A stretch of 45,306 nucleotides of DNA, from positions 1 to 45,306 of the forward strand of contig JBAZTO010000035.1 of assembly GCA_041661865.1 (NCBI GenBank), given 5' to 3'. The first letter of the stretch is position 1. The number at the start of each line of letters is the position of its first letter. Position numbers and translations under genes: made by a program. Origin of the DNA: JBAZTO01 sp041661865 (GTDB lineage: Bacteria > Planctomycetota > Phycisphaerae > SM23-33). The notes beneath the pieces are model-generated. The model was not told the DNA's origin and searched no databases. It worked only from the letters and a program-made list of their open reading frames with translations. Below are positions 39,101 to 45,306 of the stretch, piece by piece.

Positions 39101-40531
39101 CTACTTCGCAGGCATTGATTCTCGGATCTGCCCCGCCAATTGCTCGATCTGATCATAGCTAATAGGCGGTGGAGTACCGGAATCAGACAAGTCAGCCATG
39201 GCGCTGAGGACCAACGATTCATATTGCTGCCGGTTGACCGATCTTGCATAGGCCTCGGGCTTCATTGTTCCCTTGGCGGCATCCGGCTTGGTGTTCAATC
39301 GGACGAGGAGTCGGTAGGCCAAGGGCACCTTAGGGGGAGTCTTCGTGGGCACGAAGATGCCCCATTCGTAGGCGTTGCCATCTTTGACGGTCGTGGCCAG
39401 ATGGCGCCCAATGTAGGTTATGTCCGGCGCAGGAGGCACCTGGCTGACACCGTATATCTCCACGGGCAACTTTGGCAATTCCCCGCCGAGTTCCAGTTTG
39501 CCAATCTGTTCGGCCTCGCTGTTCTTGGCGTCCTTATCAATGCAGCGCCAGGGAATGATCACCGTGCCATCTTCCAGAACAAATGACCATTGAACCTCCA
39601 GGCCGAGTTTGCCGACCCAGTACGAGCTTTGCATGAACGTCTGCGTCTTGGGTTTGCTTCGAGGATTCAAGAGGGTGTACCCTTTAGGCGCATCCATACT
39701 GAAGATGCCGACAGGAGGGGTGACATTGCGTTCGATCGTGTCGAATCCCCCCAAAGGCCGCCATTCTGCGTCCCCTTCTTTGCGGAATAACTCCACCCGC
39801 CTCAGGTCGCCCGTTTTGGGATCAAGCCAGCTCTTAGTCTTGACCTCAGTGGAGCCATCGGTGCTTACGAGGCGCTCCCACACTTCCAGTTCTTCAGAGC
39901 CGACTTTGTCCCGCCCGATCTTGGACCACTCCTTGCCAGCAGTGGGGCCAAACAACCGTTCAATAAGACTACCGGTGTTTTCTTCCATCTGCAACTTTGC
40001 CTGTAGCGGCGTCAGGCGACTGAAGGACACAGTCTTATCTCCGGTATTGACCGTCATAGCAAGTTGTCCATTGGAGACATAGATAGTCTCGAACCATGTC
40101 ACCTTGCCACTGTTGTTGGTATACCCTGGCTGGCGCGAATAGAAGAGCTGGCTAGGCAAGTCTGCCCAAAACTCTGTCATTGACTTGACGGGCTCCTTCC
40201 CCGTCGGATCTGTCATAAAACCCCATCCCTTGATATGGAGCGTTTGGGCTTGCCGCAGGAGCTTTTCGGCTCCGTCCATTCCGTATGCCTGCCCCGCGCC
40301 TGGCCCGGCAAGCTGCACGATCACGATCGCCAGTGCCGCGACGGCGGCAGCCGGCGTAAACCATCGGACTGTTTTCATAAAGAGGTTCCTTCGGCGGCTG
40401 GCTGGTCTGGCCGCTTGTCGGGCACTTGTTTGTGCCGCCAGCAACTCGTCCAGGACCGCCTGATCTTTCAAGGGTTGAACTTCGATCTTCATCTCTCTGA
40501 TTGCACGTTCTATGTTCTCTGAAGGTCTCAT
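39101..40531 (-). CDS. Single-pass membrane protein paired with an ECF sigma factor (probable anti-sigma)
   Basis: The 476-residue product starts at an ATG overlapping the sigma factor stop (ATGA), with GGAGAG five bases upstream. Residues 1-46 are cytoplasmic and charged, and residues 47-70 are one transmembrane helix (WFTPAAAVAALAIVIVQLAG). The remaining 400 or so are extracytoplasmic, with a beta-rich region resembling lipoprotein-sorting or RseB-like lipid-binding domains (for example TIYVSNGQLAMTV and WLDPKTGDLRRVELF). It lacks the HxxxCxxC zinc motif of classical ZAS anti-sigmas. The arrangement strongly suggests that it holds the sigma factor inactive until an envelope signal arrives, but I infer this from context. 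Confidence 0.75.
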   Translation of the reverse strand: MRPSENIERAIREMKIEVQPLKDQAVLDELLAAQTSARQAARPASRRRNLFMKTVRWFTPAAAVAALAIVIVQLAGPGAGQAYGMDGAEKLLRQAQTLHIKGWGFMTDPTGKEPVKSMTEFWADLPSQLFYSRQPGYTNNSGKVTWFETIYVSNGQLAMTVNTGDKTVSFSRLTPLQAKLQMEENTGSLIERLFGPTAGKEWSKIGRDKVGSEELEVWERLVSTDGSTEVKTKSWLDPKTGDLRRVELFRKEGDAEWRPLGGFDTIERNVTPPVGIFSMDAPKGYTLLNPRSKPKTQTFMQSSYWVGKLGLEVQWSFVLEDGTVIIPWRCIDKDAKNSEAEQIGKLELGGELPKLPVEIYGVSQVPPAPDITYIGRHLATTVKDGNAYEWGIFVPTKTPPKVPLAYRLLVRLNTKPDAAKGTMKPEAYARSVNRQQYESLVLSAMADLSDSGTPPPISYDQIEQLAGQIRESMPAK

Positions 40532-41067
40532 AGCATCTCTCCATTCAGAATGGACCGCAGCTTTTCCAGCCCGTAGCGGTACCGGCTCCGGACTGTCTCC
40601 AAAGGTTGGCCATGCAGCCTGGCGATCTGCCGGAACGTCATTTCGCCGTGCAGACGCAGCACAACTACTTCTCGCTGCTCCGCCGCGACTTGCTCCAGGG
40701 CGGCCAGGAGCCTGGCGGATCTTTCGTTCAGCATCAGCCATCGGTCGGGCGGGATCGCCTCAGAGCCGACATCTACCTGCGGCAGGCCGACCGCCGGGCG
40801 CACCTTCGCCCGCCTGAGCTCATCCCGAGCTGAGTTAATGACGCAGGTGCGCAAAAAGGCTTTCAGGTTCCCATGCAGCGATATCTTCTCTGGCGTCTGG
40901 GTGAATCGCAGGAAGACGTTGTGCACAACGTCTTCCGCGGCTGCCGCGTCATACAGCAGGCCGACCGCCAGTCTGAGCAAGAAATCCCTGTGCTTCTCGT
41001 AGATACGCCGCAGCGCATCCTGGCTGCCGCGTTTGAACCGGAGCACTAGCAGTTTGTCTTCAAGCAT
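40528..41067 (-). CDS. ECF-type RNA polymerase sigma factor
   Basis: The 179-residue product starts at the ATG at 41067, preceded by AAAGAGA. Region 2 is visible in LLYDAAAAEDVVHNVFLRF, and region 4 in LEQVAAEQREVVVLRLHGEM followed by the helix-turn-helix FRQIARLHGQPLETVRSRY. Regions 1 and 3 are absent, as in extracytoplasmic-function sigma factors. It is translationally coupled to the membrane protein downstream. The 200 bases upstream contain a hairpin, ATCTTTTTCGTCGAGCGAAA, near 41143 and a repeat at 41175. Confidence 0.92.
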   Translation of the reverse strand: MLEDKLLVLRFKRGSQDALRRIYEKHRDFLLRLAVGLLYDAAAAEDVVHNVFLRFTQTPEKISLHGNLKAFLRTCVINSARDELRRAKVRPAVGLPQVDVGSEAIPPDRWLMLNERSARLLAALEQVAAEQREVVVLRLHGEMTFRQIARLHGQPLETVRSRYRYGLEKLRSILNGEML

Positions 41068-41174
41068 GTTCTCTTTCTGTCGTGGAGCGATCGTTCCCAA
41101 TGAGTACACGCACGACCTGCCCGCTTTGGTCTACGGGAAAGCATCTTTTTCGTCGAGCGAAAAGATTAGTTGGC

Positions 41175-41195
41175 AGGGCGTGCAACGTGTTGCAC
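41175..41195. repeat. AGGGCGTGCAAC...GTTGCAC repeat
   Basis: AGGGCGTGCAACGTGTTGCA at 41175 is the reverse complement, with two changes, of GTGCAACCAGTTGCACGCCC at 38930. It lies in the probable promoter region of the sigma factor gene. Confidence 0.5.
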
Positions 41196-41263
41196 ACGGA
41201 CATGATTACTTGTCAATGCGCCGCGACATCACCATATGTACAACTAGGAATGCCAGCACGCAG

Positions 41264-41395
41264 CTATGCGTCCCCGGTCAATCCCAGGGCGGCGCTGATA
41301 CGGTCGAAGTCGTCGAGGCTGTAGTAATCCACGCTGATGCGGCCGGTGTTCTTGGCCCGCCCCGGCTGGATCAGGACTCGCGTGCCCCGTCGTAG
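41264..41395 (-). pseudogene. parB: 3' fragment of a parB gene
   Basis: The frame encodes about 40 residues matching the C-terminal dimerisation domain of chromosome-partition ParB proteins: GTRVLIQPGRAKNTGRISVD followed by YYSLDDFDRI and a natural stop. The HTH and N-terminal CTP-binding parts are absent. Upstream in the same frame the sequence changes to repeat-like DNA (41396-41460). I read it as a relic, not a functional gene. Confidence 0.6.
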
Positions 41396-41435
41396 GTCGT
41401 GCATACCTGCACGAGGGTATTCCGCGTGCTGGTAC

Positions 41436-41454
41436 GCACGCCCTACGGTCTGGG
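41436..41454. repeat. GCACGCCCTACGG.CTGGG repeat next to the parB relic
   Basis: GCACGCCCTACGGTCTGGG differs at one base from GCACGCCCTACGGGCTGGG at 38942-38960. The 60 bases before it (CCTGCACGAGGGTATTCCGC and following) may belong to the same element. It separates the parB fragment from the phosphatase gene. Confidence 0.5.
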
Positions 41455-41497
41455 CCACGGTCAACATGGCTCGAATTTCCCCCGGAAAGTGTGCTCC

Positions 41498-42184
41498 TTA
41501 TTTCACGGCATTGGCTTTCAAAACCTGCACCATCGTCACCGAGTCCCAGTAATTGGCGTCGAGGCGCCAGTACTCGTTCAGGGCGCGTTCGCAGGTCCAG
41601 CCTTCCTTGTGAATCCGGTAGTAAGCCAGAAGGATGGCCACGCGCAGATTGCCGCCGAAACAATGCACATAGACGGGCGCGGGGTTGCTTTCCACGGCGG
41701 CCAGGAACCGATCCAAATCCGCCCGGTTCAGGTCGCCCAGGCCGAACTGGATTTCCACCAGAACAAAACCGAACTCCTTGGCCAGAGTCCGCTCCCGGCC
41801 GCTGGGGGTGACGGAGATAATGGTCTTGATGCCAAGATCCTTGAGCGCCTTGGCCCCTTCTCGATACAGAATATCCCCTCCGCGATAGAGCTTGTCGTTG
41901 TATTGAACGACGTAAAACCGCAGGCCATCGCGATATCCCACCACCTTGTAAGCGTCCCCTTCGGGCGCCGGATGAGTCGCAATGCCGCCGATATACGCCC
42001 GGCGGGCCTCGCCGGACCCTGAATCGTTCGGATCATTCGGCGCCGGCGGAAGGGGTGCGGGGATCGTGCCACCCGTCAGCGGCTGGAGGATGGGGCACTG
42101 GTACGCGGTGTGGCAGCCCGGCGCGACCCACAAACTGACCAGTCCGATCGGCAGAAGCACGCCAAGGAGTCTTTGGGCGTTCAT
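41498..42184 (-). CDS. Lipoprotein dual-specificity/tyrosine phosphatase-like protein
   Basis: The 228-residue product starts at an ATG with GAGGAG seven bases upstream. A signal sequence ends in a lipobox-like VAPGC, so it is probably anchored in the membrane on the outside. The phosphatase loop HCFGGNLR fits HCx5R, preceded by the general-acid region FGLGDLNRADLDRF and by LKDLGIKTIISVTPS, typical of dual-specificity phosphatases. Proline- and asparagine-rich residues 30-60 form a linker after the lipid anchor. Extracytoplasmic members of this fold are uncommon and their substrates unknown. Confidence 0.82.
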   Translation of the reverse strand: MNAQRLLGVLLPIGLVSLWVAPGCHTAYQCPILQPLTGGTIPAPLPPAPNDPNDSGSGEARRAYIGGIATHPAPEGDAYKVVGYRDGLRFYVVQYNDKLYRGGDILYREGAKALKDLGIKTIISVTPSGRERTLAKEFGFVLVEIQFGLGDLNRADLDRFLAAVESNPAPVYVHCFGGNLRVAILLAYYRIHKEGWTCERALNEYWRLDANYWDSVTMVQVLKANAVK

Positions 42185-42318
42185 CAGGAGTCTCCTCATT
42201 CAAAGTTTGCCGGATGGAACTCAGGAGGCATTGTACCTGTTTCATGTCAGGTGCTTGCCAATAGAAACCGGTTGGCTGCAATTGCCGGCTTTCTTTCCGC
42301 GACCGGGTCACGGCCCGA

Positions 42319-43161
42319 TCAAGAGTTCTTGGTCCGCCAGGTCGCCTTTTCCGGCTGATGGTGGTCTTCCAGTTGTGCCGTCGGGCTGACGAGCATCCCC
42401 TTTTCGTAACGCCGCCGCAGAAAGCCCCGCCGCAGGGCCCGGTATGGCTTGCTCAGTTTGCGGTGCAGCACCACCAGCGGCCCCCTCCGGCGCGACAAAT
42501 CCAACTCCTCGGCTGTCAACTCCCCCGGGCTCAGCCGCCTCTTGTGCTTATAGAGATGATAGAAGTCCTTGTCAGCCATGTAGCGGACCACGGCGTTCCA
42601 CAGGGGCCGCAGCGGCCAGGGCAGATCGTCACGGTGGCGAATCGACAGTTGGTAATCCACCAGGAACGGCTGGCCGTCGGGGCCGACCAGGATGTTCGAC
42701 CGCTTGTTGCCGTCGCAGTAGGCCACGCCGCGATCGTGGAGGGCATCGAAGATCTTGCGGAGCGAGTCGAAGAATCCTTCCGGCAGCACGTCGAAGTGGT
42801 CCAGCGGCCGAGCGTCGAGATACTCAATCGCGTAGGCGGAGGGCCCGACCCTGCCGGCCCATCGAGGCACGCCCGCCAGTCCCGCCAGGCGGCGATAGAT
42901 GGACTCCTCGTGGTCGGCCAGGAACTGCGCGGTCCACACCAGCGGCAGGCCGCAGAAGTCCTGCTGTCGGCCGAACTTCACCACGATGCGGGGCATGTGC
43001 GACGCGCCGGCCGGGCCTGACAGCTCGTACAGGCACGTTGCAGCCCAGAAGTCGTGCTTGAACACGCTGACAAGGCGATAGGCTGCGCCGGCGACCTGCA
43101 CCTGGGCCGGCGGCATGCCGCGAAGGGCGAAGAACTGCGAATTGGCGGAGGATCGTGTCAT
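42319..43161 (-). CDS. Protein-kinase-like (LPS kinase/RIO type) protein
   Basis: The 280-residue product has a reduced kinase fold: PRIVVKFGRQ supplies the ATP-lysine strand, GVAYCDGNKRSNILV the catalytic loop (D and N present, CDGN in place of HRDxxxxN) and PFLVDYQLS the metal-binding aspartate. Such proteins phosphorylate lipopolysaccharide heptose or related glycans, or act as RIO-like kinases. The C-terminal 90 residues are strongly basic (YHLYKHKRRL, RRGFLRRRY), which could bind membranes or nucleic acid. The ATG at 43161 has no Shine-Dalgarno site; an earlier in-frame start lies inside a repeat and is less likely. Confidence 0.72.
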   Translation of the reverse strand: MTRSSANSQFFALRGMPPAQVQVAGAAYRLVSVFKHDFWAATCLYELSGPAGASHMPRIVVKFGRQQDFCGLPLVWTAQFLADHEESIYRRLAGLAGVPRWAGRVGPSAYAIEYLDARPLDHFDVLPEGFFDSLRKIFDALHDRGVAYCDGNKRSNILVGPDGQPFLVDYQLSIRHRDDLPWPLRPLWNAVVRYMADKDFYHLYKHKRRLSPGELTAEELDLSRRRGPLVVLHRKLSKPYRALRRGFLRRRYEKGMLVSPTAQLEDHHQPEKATWRTKNS

Positions 43162-43179
43162 TGTGTCGGTCGATCCGGC

Positions 43180-43211
43180 GGCACGGCTGCACACATCGCA
43201 GCCGTGGCACC
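43180..43211. repeat. CACGGCTGC...GCAGCCGTG palindromic repeat, copy 2
   Basis: GGCACGGCTGCACACATCGC followed by AGCCGTGGCACC forms a hairpin with nine-base arms and matches the inverse of 29844-29874. It sits nine bases after the pyrF stop and could also work as a terminator. Confidence 0.75.
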
Positions 43212-43220
43212 GTGAGAAAT

Positions 43221-44114
43221 CTAGCCTCTGACGGCCTGGGCGATGTCGGCCGCGAAGTCGCGGGTAGCCAGCTCAACGGCTCGCTTCCAGTCCCCCCCGG
43301 CGTGGGGGCCCTTGTTGTAGGCGAAGATCACCGAACGGCTGGCGTTGACGATGGCGCCAGTTCCGTTGGAGTCGAAAGCGGCGGCACAATCCTTGGCCGA
43401 GGCGCCCTGCGCGCCGTACCCGGGGACCAGGAAGATCTGGCGCGGCATGATTTGTCGCAGCCGGGCAGCCTGGGCGGGATAGGTCGCGCCCACCACCGCG
43501 CCGACGTTGCTGTATCCGCTGGCGCCAACCAGGCCGGGGCGGTCGCCCAGGGCCGCGACCATCTCGGCCACGTGTTCGTAAAGGGCCTTGCCGGAGGCGT
43601 CCTGAAAATCCTGGATCGCCGCAGCCGACGGGTTGGAAGTCCGCACCAGGACGAACAGGCCCCCGCCGGAGGGGGTGGCGGCCGAGACGAATGGTTCAAT
43701 GCCTTCGGTGCCGAAATAGCTGTTGACGGTGACGGCGTCCGGGGCGCACGAGTGGCCCAGGTGCCCGGTGGCGTAGGCGGCGGCGGTCGAGCCGATGTCC
43801 CCGCGCTTAACGTCGCCGATGACGATCAGGCCCAACTGGCGGGCCTGGGCGACCAGATCAAAATACAACTGCATGCCCTTTTCGCGGTAGACCTCGAAGT
43901 AGGCGATCTGGGGTTTGACGGCTGGGACAAGCGGGGCGACGATCTCCAGCACTTGTCGCGAGAAGCGGGCAATGCCCTCCAGCCGCTCAGCCGGGCCGGC
44001 CTCCGCGACCTTCAGCTCGCCAGGCAACTGTTCGTAGACAGGGTCCAAGCCCACGCAGACGGGTGCGCTCTTCTGGATGGCGCCAAGCAGACGGTCGGAA
44101 AAATGGTCGGTCAC
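43221..44114 (-). CDS. pyrF: Orotidine 5'-phosphate decarboxylase (subfamily 2)
   Basis: The 297-residue product has the catalytic DVKRGDIGSTA segment and the N-terminal SAPVCVGLDP of the longer subfamily 2 enzymes (about 270-300 residues), distinct from E. coli-type PyrF. It converts OMP to UMP, the last step of pyrimidine synthesis. The GTG start at 44114 has AAAGGAG seven bases upstream, one of the clearest sites in the window. It follows the ArsR gene by 128 bases on the same strand, with no obvious functional link. Confidence 0.95.
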   Translation of the reverse strand: MTDHFSDRLLGAIQKSAPVCVGLDPVYEQLPGELKVAEAGPAERLEGIARFSRQVLEIVAPLVPAVKPQIAYFEVYREKGMQLYFDLVAQARQLGLIVIGDVKRGDIGSTAAAYATGHLGHSCAPDAVTVNSYFGTEGIEPFVSAATPSGGGLFVLVRTSNPSAAAIQDFQDASGKALYEHVAEMVAALGDRPGLVGASGYSNVGAVVGATYPAQAARLRQIMPRQIFLVPGYGAQGASAKDCAAAFDSNGTGAIVNASRSVIFAYNKGPHAGGDWKRAVELATRDFAADIAQAVRG

Positions 44115-44242
44115 GGGCCGCTCCTTTCCACAAAGCCTTTATACAGACTTGGGGCTGCGATGCAAGCGGCTGGAAACCAATGAGATTAGAGTGCCCCTGG
44201 ACCCACCAAACAGTTCCAGGGCAACCAGAGGCTGGGGCGGCT

Positions 44243-44548
44243 TTACTTGCCGCGGGCCGGGCCGATCATCAACGGCCCAAGGCGGAGTACGGCCTTCAGC
44301 GGGGCTTTGCCGGCGCCGTGCTGACGGTAGTAGACTTCCTTGCCGGCCCGCCGGTTCATCACCAACCCGCCCGAGCGCAGAATGCCCAGGTGGTGAGAGA
44401 CGGTCGGCTGCGGCAGCCGGGTCTTCCTGCACAGATCGCTGACGTTGATCTCCTCCTTGTCCAGCAGGAGCATCAGCTTCAGTCGAGTCGGATCGCCCAA
44501 AAGTCGAAGCATCTCGGACAACGATTCAGTTTTTTGATCTTTAGTCAT
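44243..44548 (-). CDS. ArsR-family winged-helix regulator
   Basis: The 101-residue product has the ArsR layout: LRLLGDPTRLKLMLLL at the N terminus, the recognition helix in LCRKTRLPQPTVSHHLGILR, and the beta-wing VMNRRAGKEVYYR. The metal-binding ELCVCDL motif is replaced by NVSDLCRKT, leaving a single cysteine, so it may sense something other than arsenite or respond through redox. No Shine-Dalgarno site precedes the ATG. The upstream region is AT-rich and may hold its operator. Confidence 0.88.
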   Translation of the reverse strand: MTKDQKTESLSEMLRLLGDPTRLKLMLLLDKEEINVSDLCRKTRLPQPTVSHHLGILRSGGLVMNRRAGKEVYYRQHGAGKAPLKAVLRLGPLMIGPARGK

Positions 44549-44607
44549 AATCTTGTATCAGCATAGACTGGGTTTTACTTACGTCCGCCATGCGCAAAAC
44601 TCAACGC

Positions 44608-44640
44608 CGGTCACATAGACCGACTTCCAATTTAAGTATA
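44608..44640 (-). promoter_or_regulatory. Possible promoter and operator upstream of the ArsR gene
   Basis: The minus strand carries a good -10-like TATACT (44635-44640), without a clear -35. Just downstream is the inverted repeat CGGTC-ACATA-GACCG (44608-44622), which could be a binding site for the ArsR protein. The surrounding 44549-44773 is unusually AT-rich for this window and contains no gene that I can support. Confidence 0.3.
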
Positions 44641-44773
44641 TGCACATGGCCTGAACTTTTCAGACCTACAAAAAGAAAAAGTGAAAAACTTATCGCGCCG
44701 GTTCATGCGAACAGCACGCCACTCGGCCTTGGCACGATTTAGGCAACCGTGTTGCGGTTGTCGGGCTTGCTTA

Positions 44774-44881
44774 TTACGTCTGCTTGTTGCGATACATCTT
44801 CCAACCAACCAACACGGCGATCAGCACGACGATCAGGACAATCTGCCACCATTCAAAGAGCCCAAGGATCAAACCCATCAT
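44774..44881 (-). CDS. 35-residue single-pass membrane protein
   Basis: A short frame begins with MMGLILGLFEWWQIVLIVVL and continues through another hydrophobic stretch to a basic tail ending MYRNKQT. AAGGAG stands six bases before the ATG, a near-ideal site, and residues 13-27 form one transmembrane helix with positive charges after it. No family is recognised. The small size, good ribosome-binding site and membrane topology resemble bacterial small membrane proteins and type I toxins, but no antisense RNA promoter is evident. Confidence 0.65.
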   Translation of the reverse strand: MMGLILGLFEWWQIVLIVVLIAVLVGWKMYRNKQT

Positions 44882-45033
44882 ACAAATCTCCTTCGGTTTG
44901 GCCAAGAAACCTGTTCAAAGACTGACTGCTTGGGACGCTTATAACCGCCGCCAACAGAAGCTTCAAGACAAAATGTACTCGTTGGGCAAGTTTCACGCCG
45001 GCCCAAAGGCCCATGCCGGGCCCGCAAGAAAAG

Positions 45034-45106
45034 TAGCGGCGACTGGAGTTGAACCAGTGACCCAGGGCTTATGAGTCCCTTGCTCTACCAACTGAGCTAC
45101 GCCGCT
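45034..45106 (-). tRNA. tRNA-Met (CAT)
   Basis: On the minus strand the acceptor arms AGCGGCG and CGCCGCT pair over seven bases. The D arm is GCTC-AGTTGGTA-GAGC, the anticodon loop CTCATAA holds CAT, and the T arm is ACTGG-TTCAACT-CCAGT. The discriminator is A and CCA is not encoded. The anticodon stem has one mismatch at its loop end. Elongator methionine is the default reading; the lysidine-modified isoleucine tRNA shares this anticodon and cannot be fully excluded. Confidence 0.92.
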
Positions 45107-45204
45107 ATGGGTGCTTCCATGAGTATCATGCCGCGAAAGAAACGAGTTTTCAAGACATTTTGCTGCCCGCTCTGCCACCAGGGTGTGCCCGAAGTTTCTG
45201 GCAC

Positions 45205-45305
45205 TATGCAACTCGTTGTCGCTGAAGGCTCCAGTAGGCCTCCAGCATGTTGCTTTGGTCCACGCACGCCAGGGCGGCCATCGCCTCGGCGTTGGGCAGG
45301 TTCCA
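45205..45305 (-). CDS. 3' end of an unidentified gene cut by the window edge
   Basis: A minus-strand frame enters from the right edge and encodes 33 residues, containing NAEAMAALACVDQSNMLEAY, before a TAG at 45205-45207. The composition is protein-like and codon use matches the neighbours. The family is not recognisable from this piece. A start at the edge in a second frame is a shadow of it. Confidence 0.5.
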
Positions 45306-45306
45306 T

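Noticed and set aside
41143..41168. Rho-independent terminator upstream of the sigma factor
   Set aside because: The hairpin has AT-rich arms and no T tail on either strand beyond the stem itself; it may be an operator, but there is no positive evidence.

Overview
The window reads as a GC-rich bacterial chromosome segment, most likely from an anaerobic planctomycete (Phycisphaerae-like). This rests on the gene repertoire: a trimeric [FeFe] hydrogenase with all three maturases, UroD-like and Gfo/Idh/MocA enzymes, DUF4139 proteins, a B12-binding radical SAM protein and an ECF sigma factor with a membrane partner. Weak or absent Shine-Dalgarno sites before many genes and several families of palindromic intergenic repeats fit the same picture. 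The assignment is an inference from gene families, not from a phylogenetic marker.

Layout. 1-6351: two DUF4139-related exported proteins, a reduced secreted 5'-nucleotidase-like protein, and a membrane protein fused to a spermidine-synthase-like domain. 6359-13137: an AEC-type permease, then a plus-strand sugar operon (GH38 mannosidase-like protein, PfkB kinase, zinc alcohol dehydrogenase, D-lyxose/mannose isomerase-like cupin). 13226-20388: a B12 radical SAM protein, a UroD remnant, a Gfo/Idh/MocA oxidoreductase, a UroD-like protein, a CPBP protease with a helical-repeat tail, and an RbsC-type permease. 20478-24601: an acyl-CoA dehydrogenase with EtfA and EtfB, the latter carrying a bifurcating-type motif. 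24602-26928: a noncoding stretch with a possible structured RNA, then a lower-GC two-gene module, AAA ATPase plus PIN nuclease, that looks horizontally acquired and defence-like.

26989-38278 is the centrepiece, a minus-strand hydrogenase operon in the order rex, hydC, hydB, hydA, receiver, hydE, hydG, aspA, hydF. A Rex operator sits directly downstream of the -10 element, so the operon should be derepressed when the NADH/NAD+ ratio is high. Aspartate ammonia-lyase inside the maturation genes could supply ammonia for the azadithiolate bridge of the H-cluster. 38279-45306: a cluster of repeat hairpins, a sigma factor with its membrane partner, a parB tail fragment, a lipoprotein phosphatase, a kinase-like protein, pyrF, an ArsR regulator, a 35-residue membrane protein, tRNA-Met, and a partial gene at the edge.

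A recurring theme is repeats. At least eight short families occur, mostly in gaps between genes of the same operon. One is inserted in frame in a coding sequence and another abuts a stop codon. The ATPase-PIN pair, the Rex/AspA/receiver hydrogenase operon, the repeat-filled operon gaps and the GH38 protein without its nucleophile are the items most worth following up.
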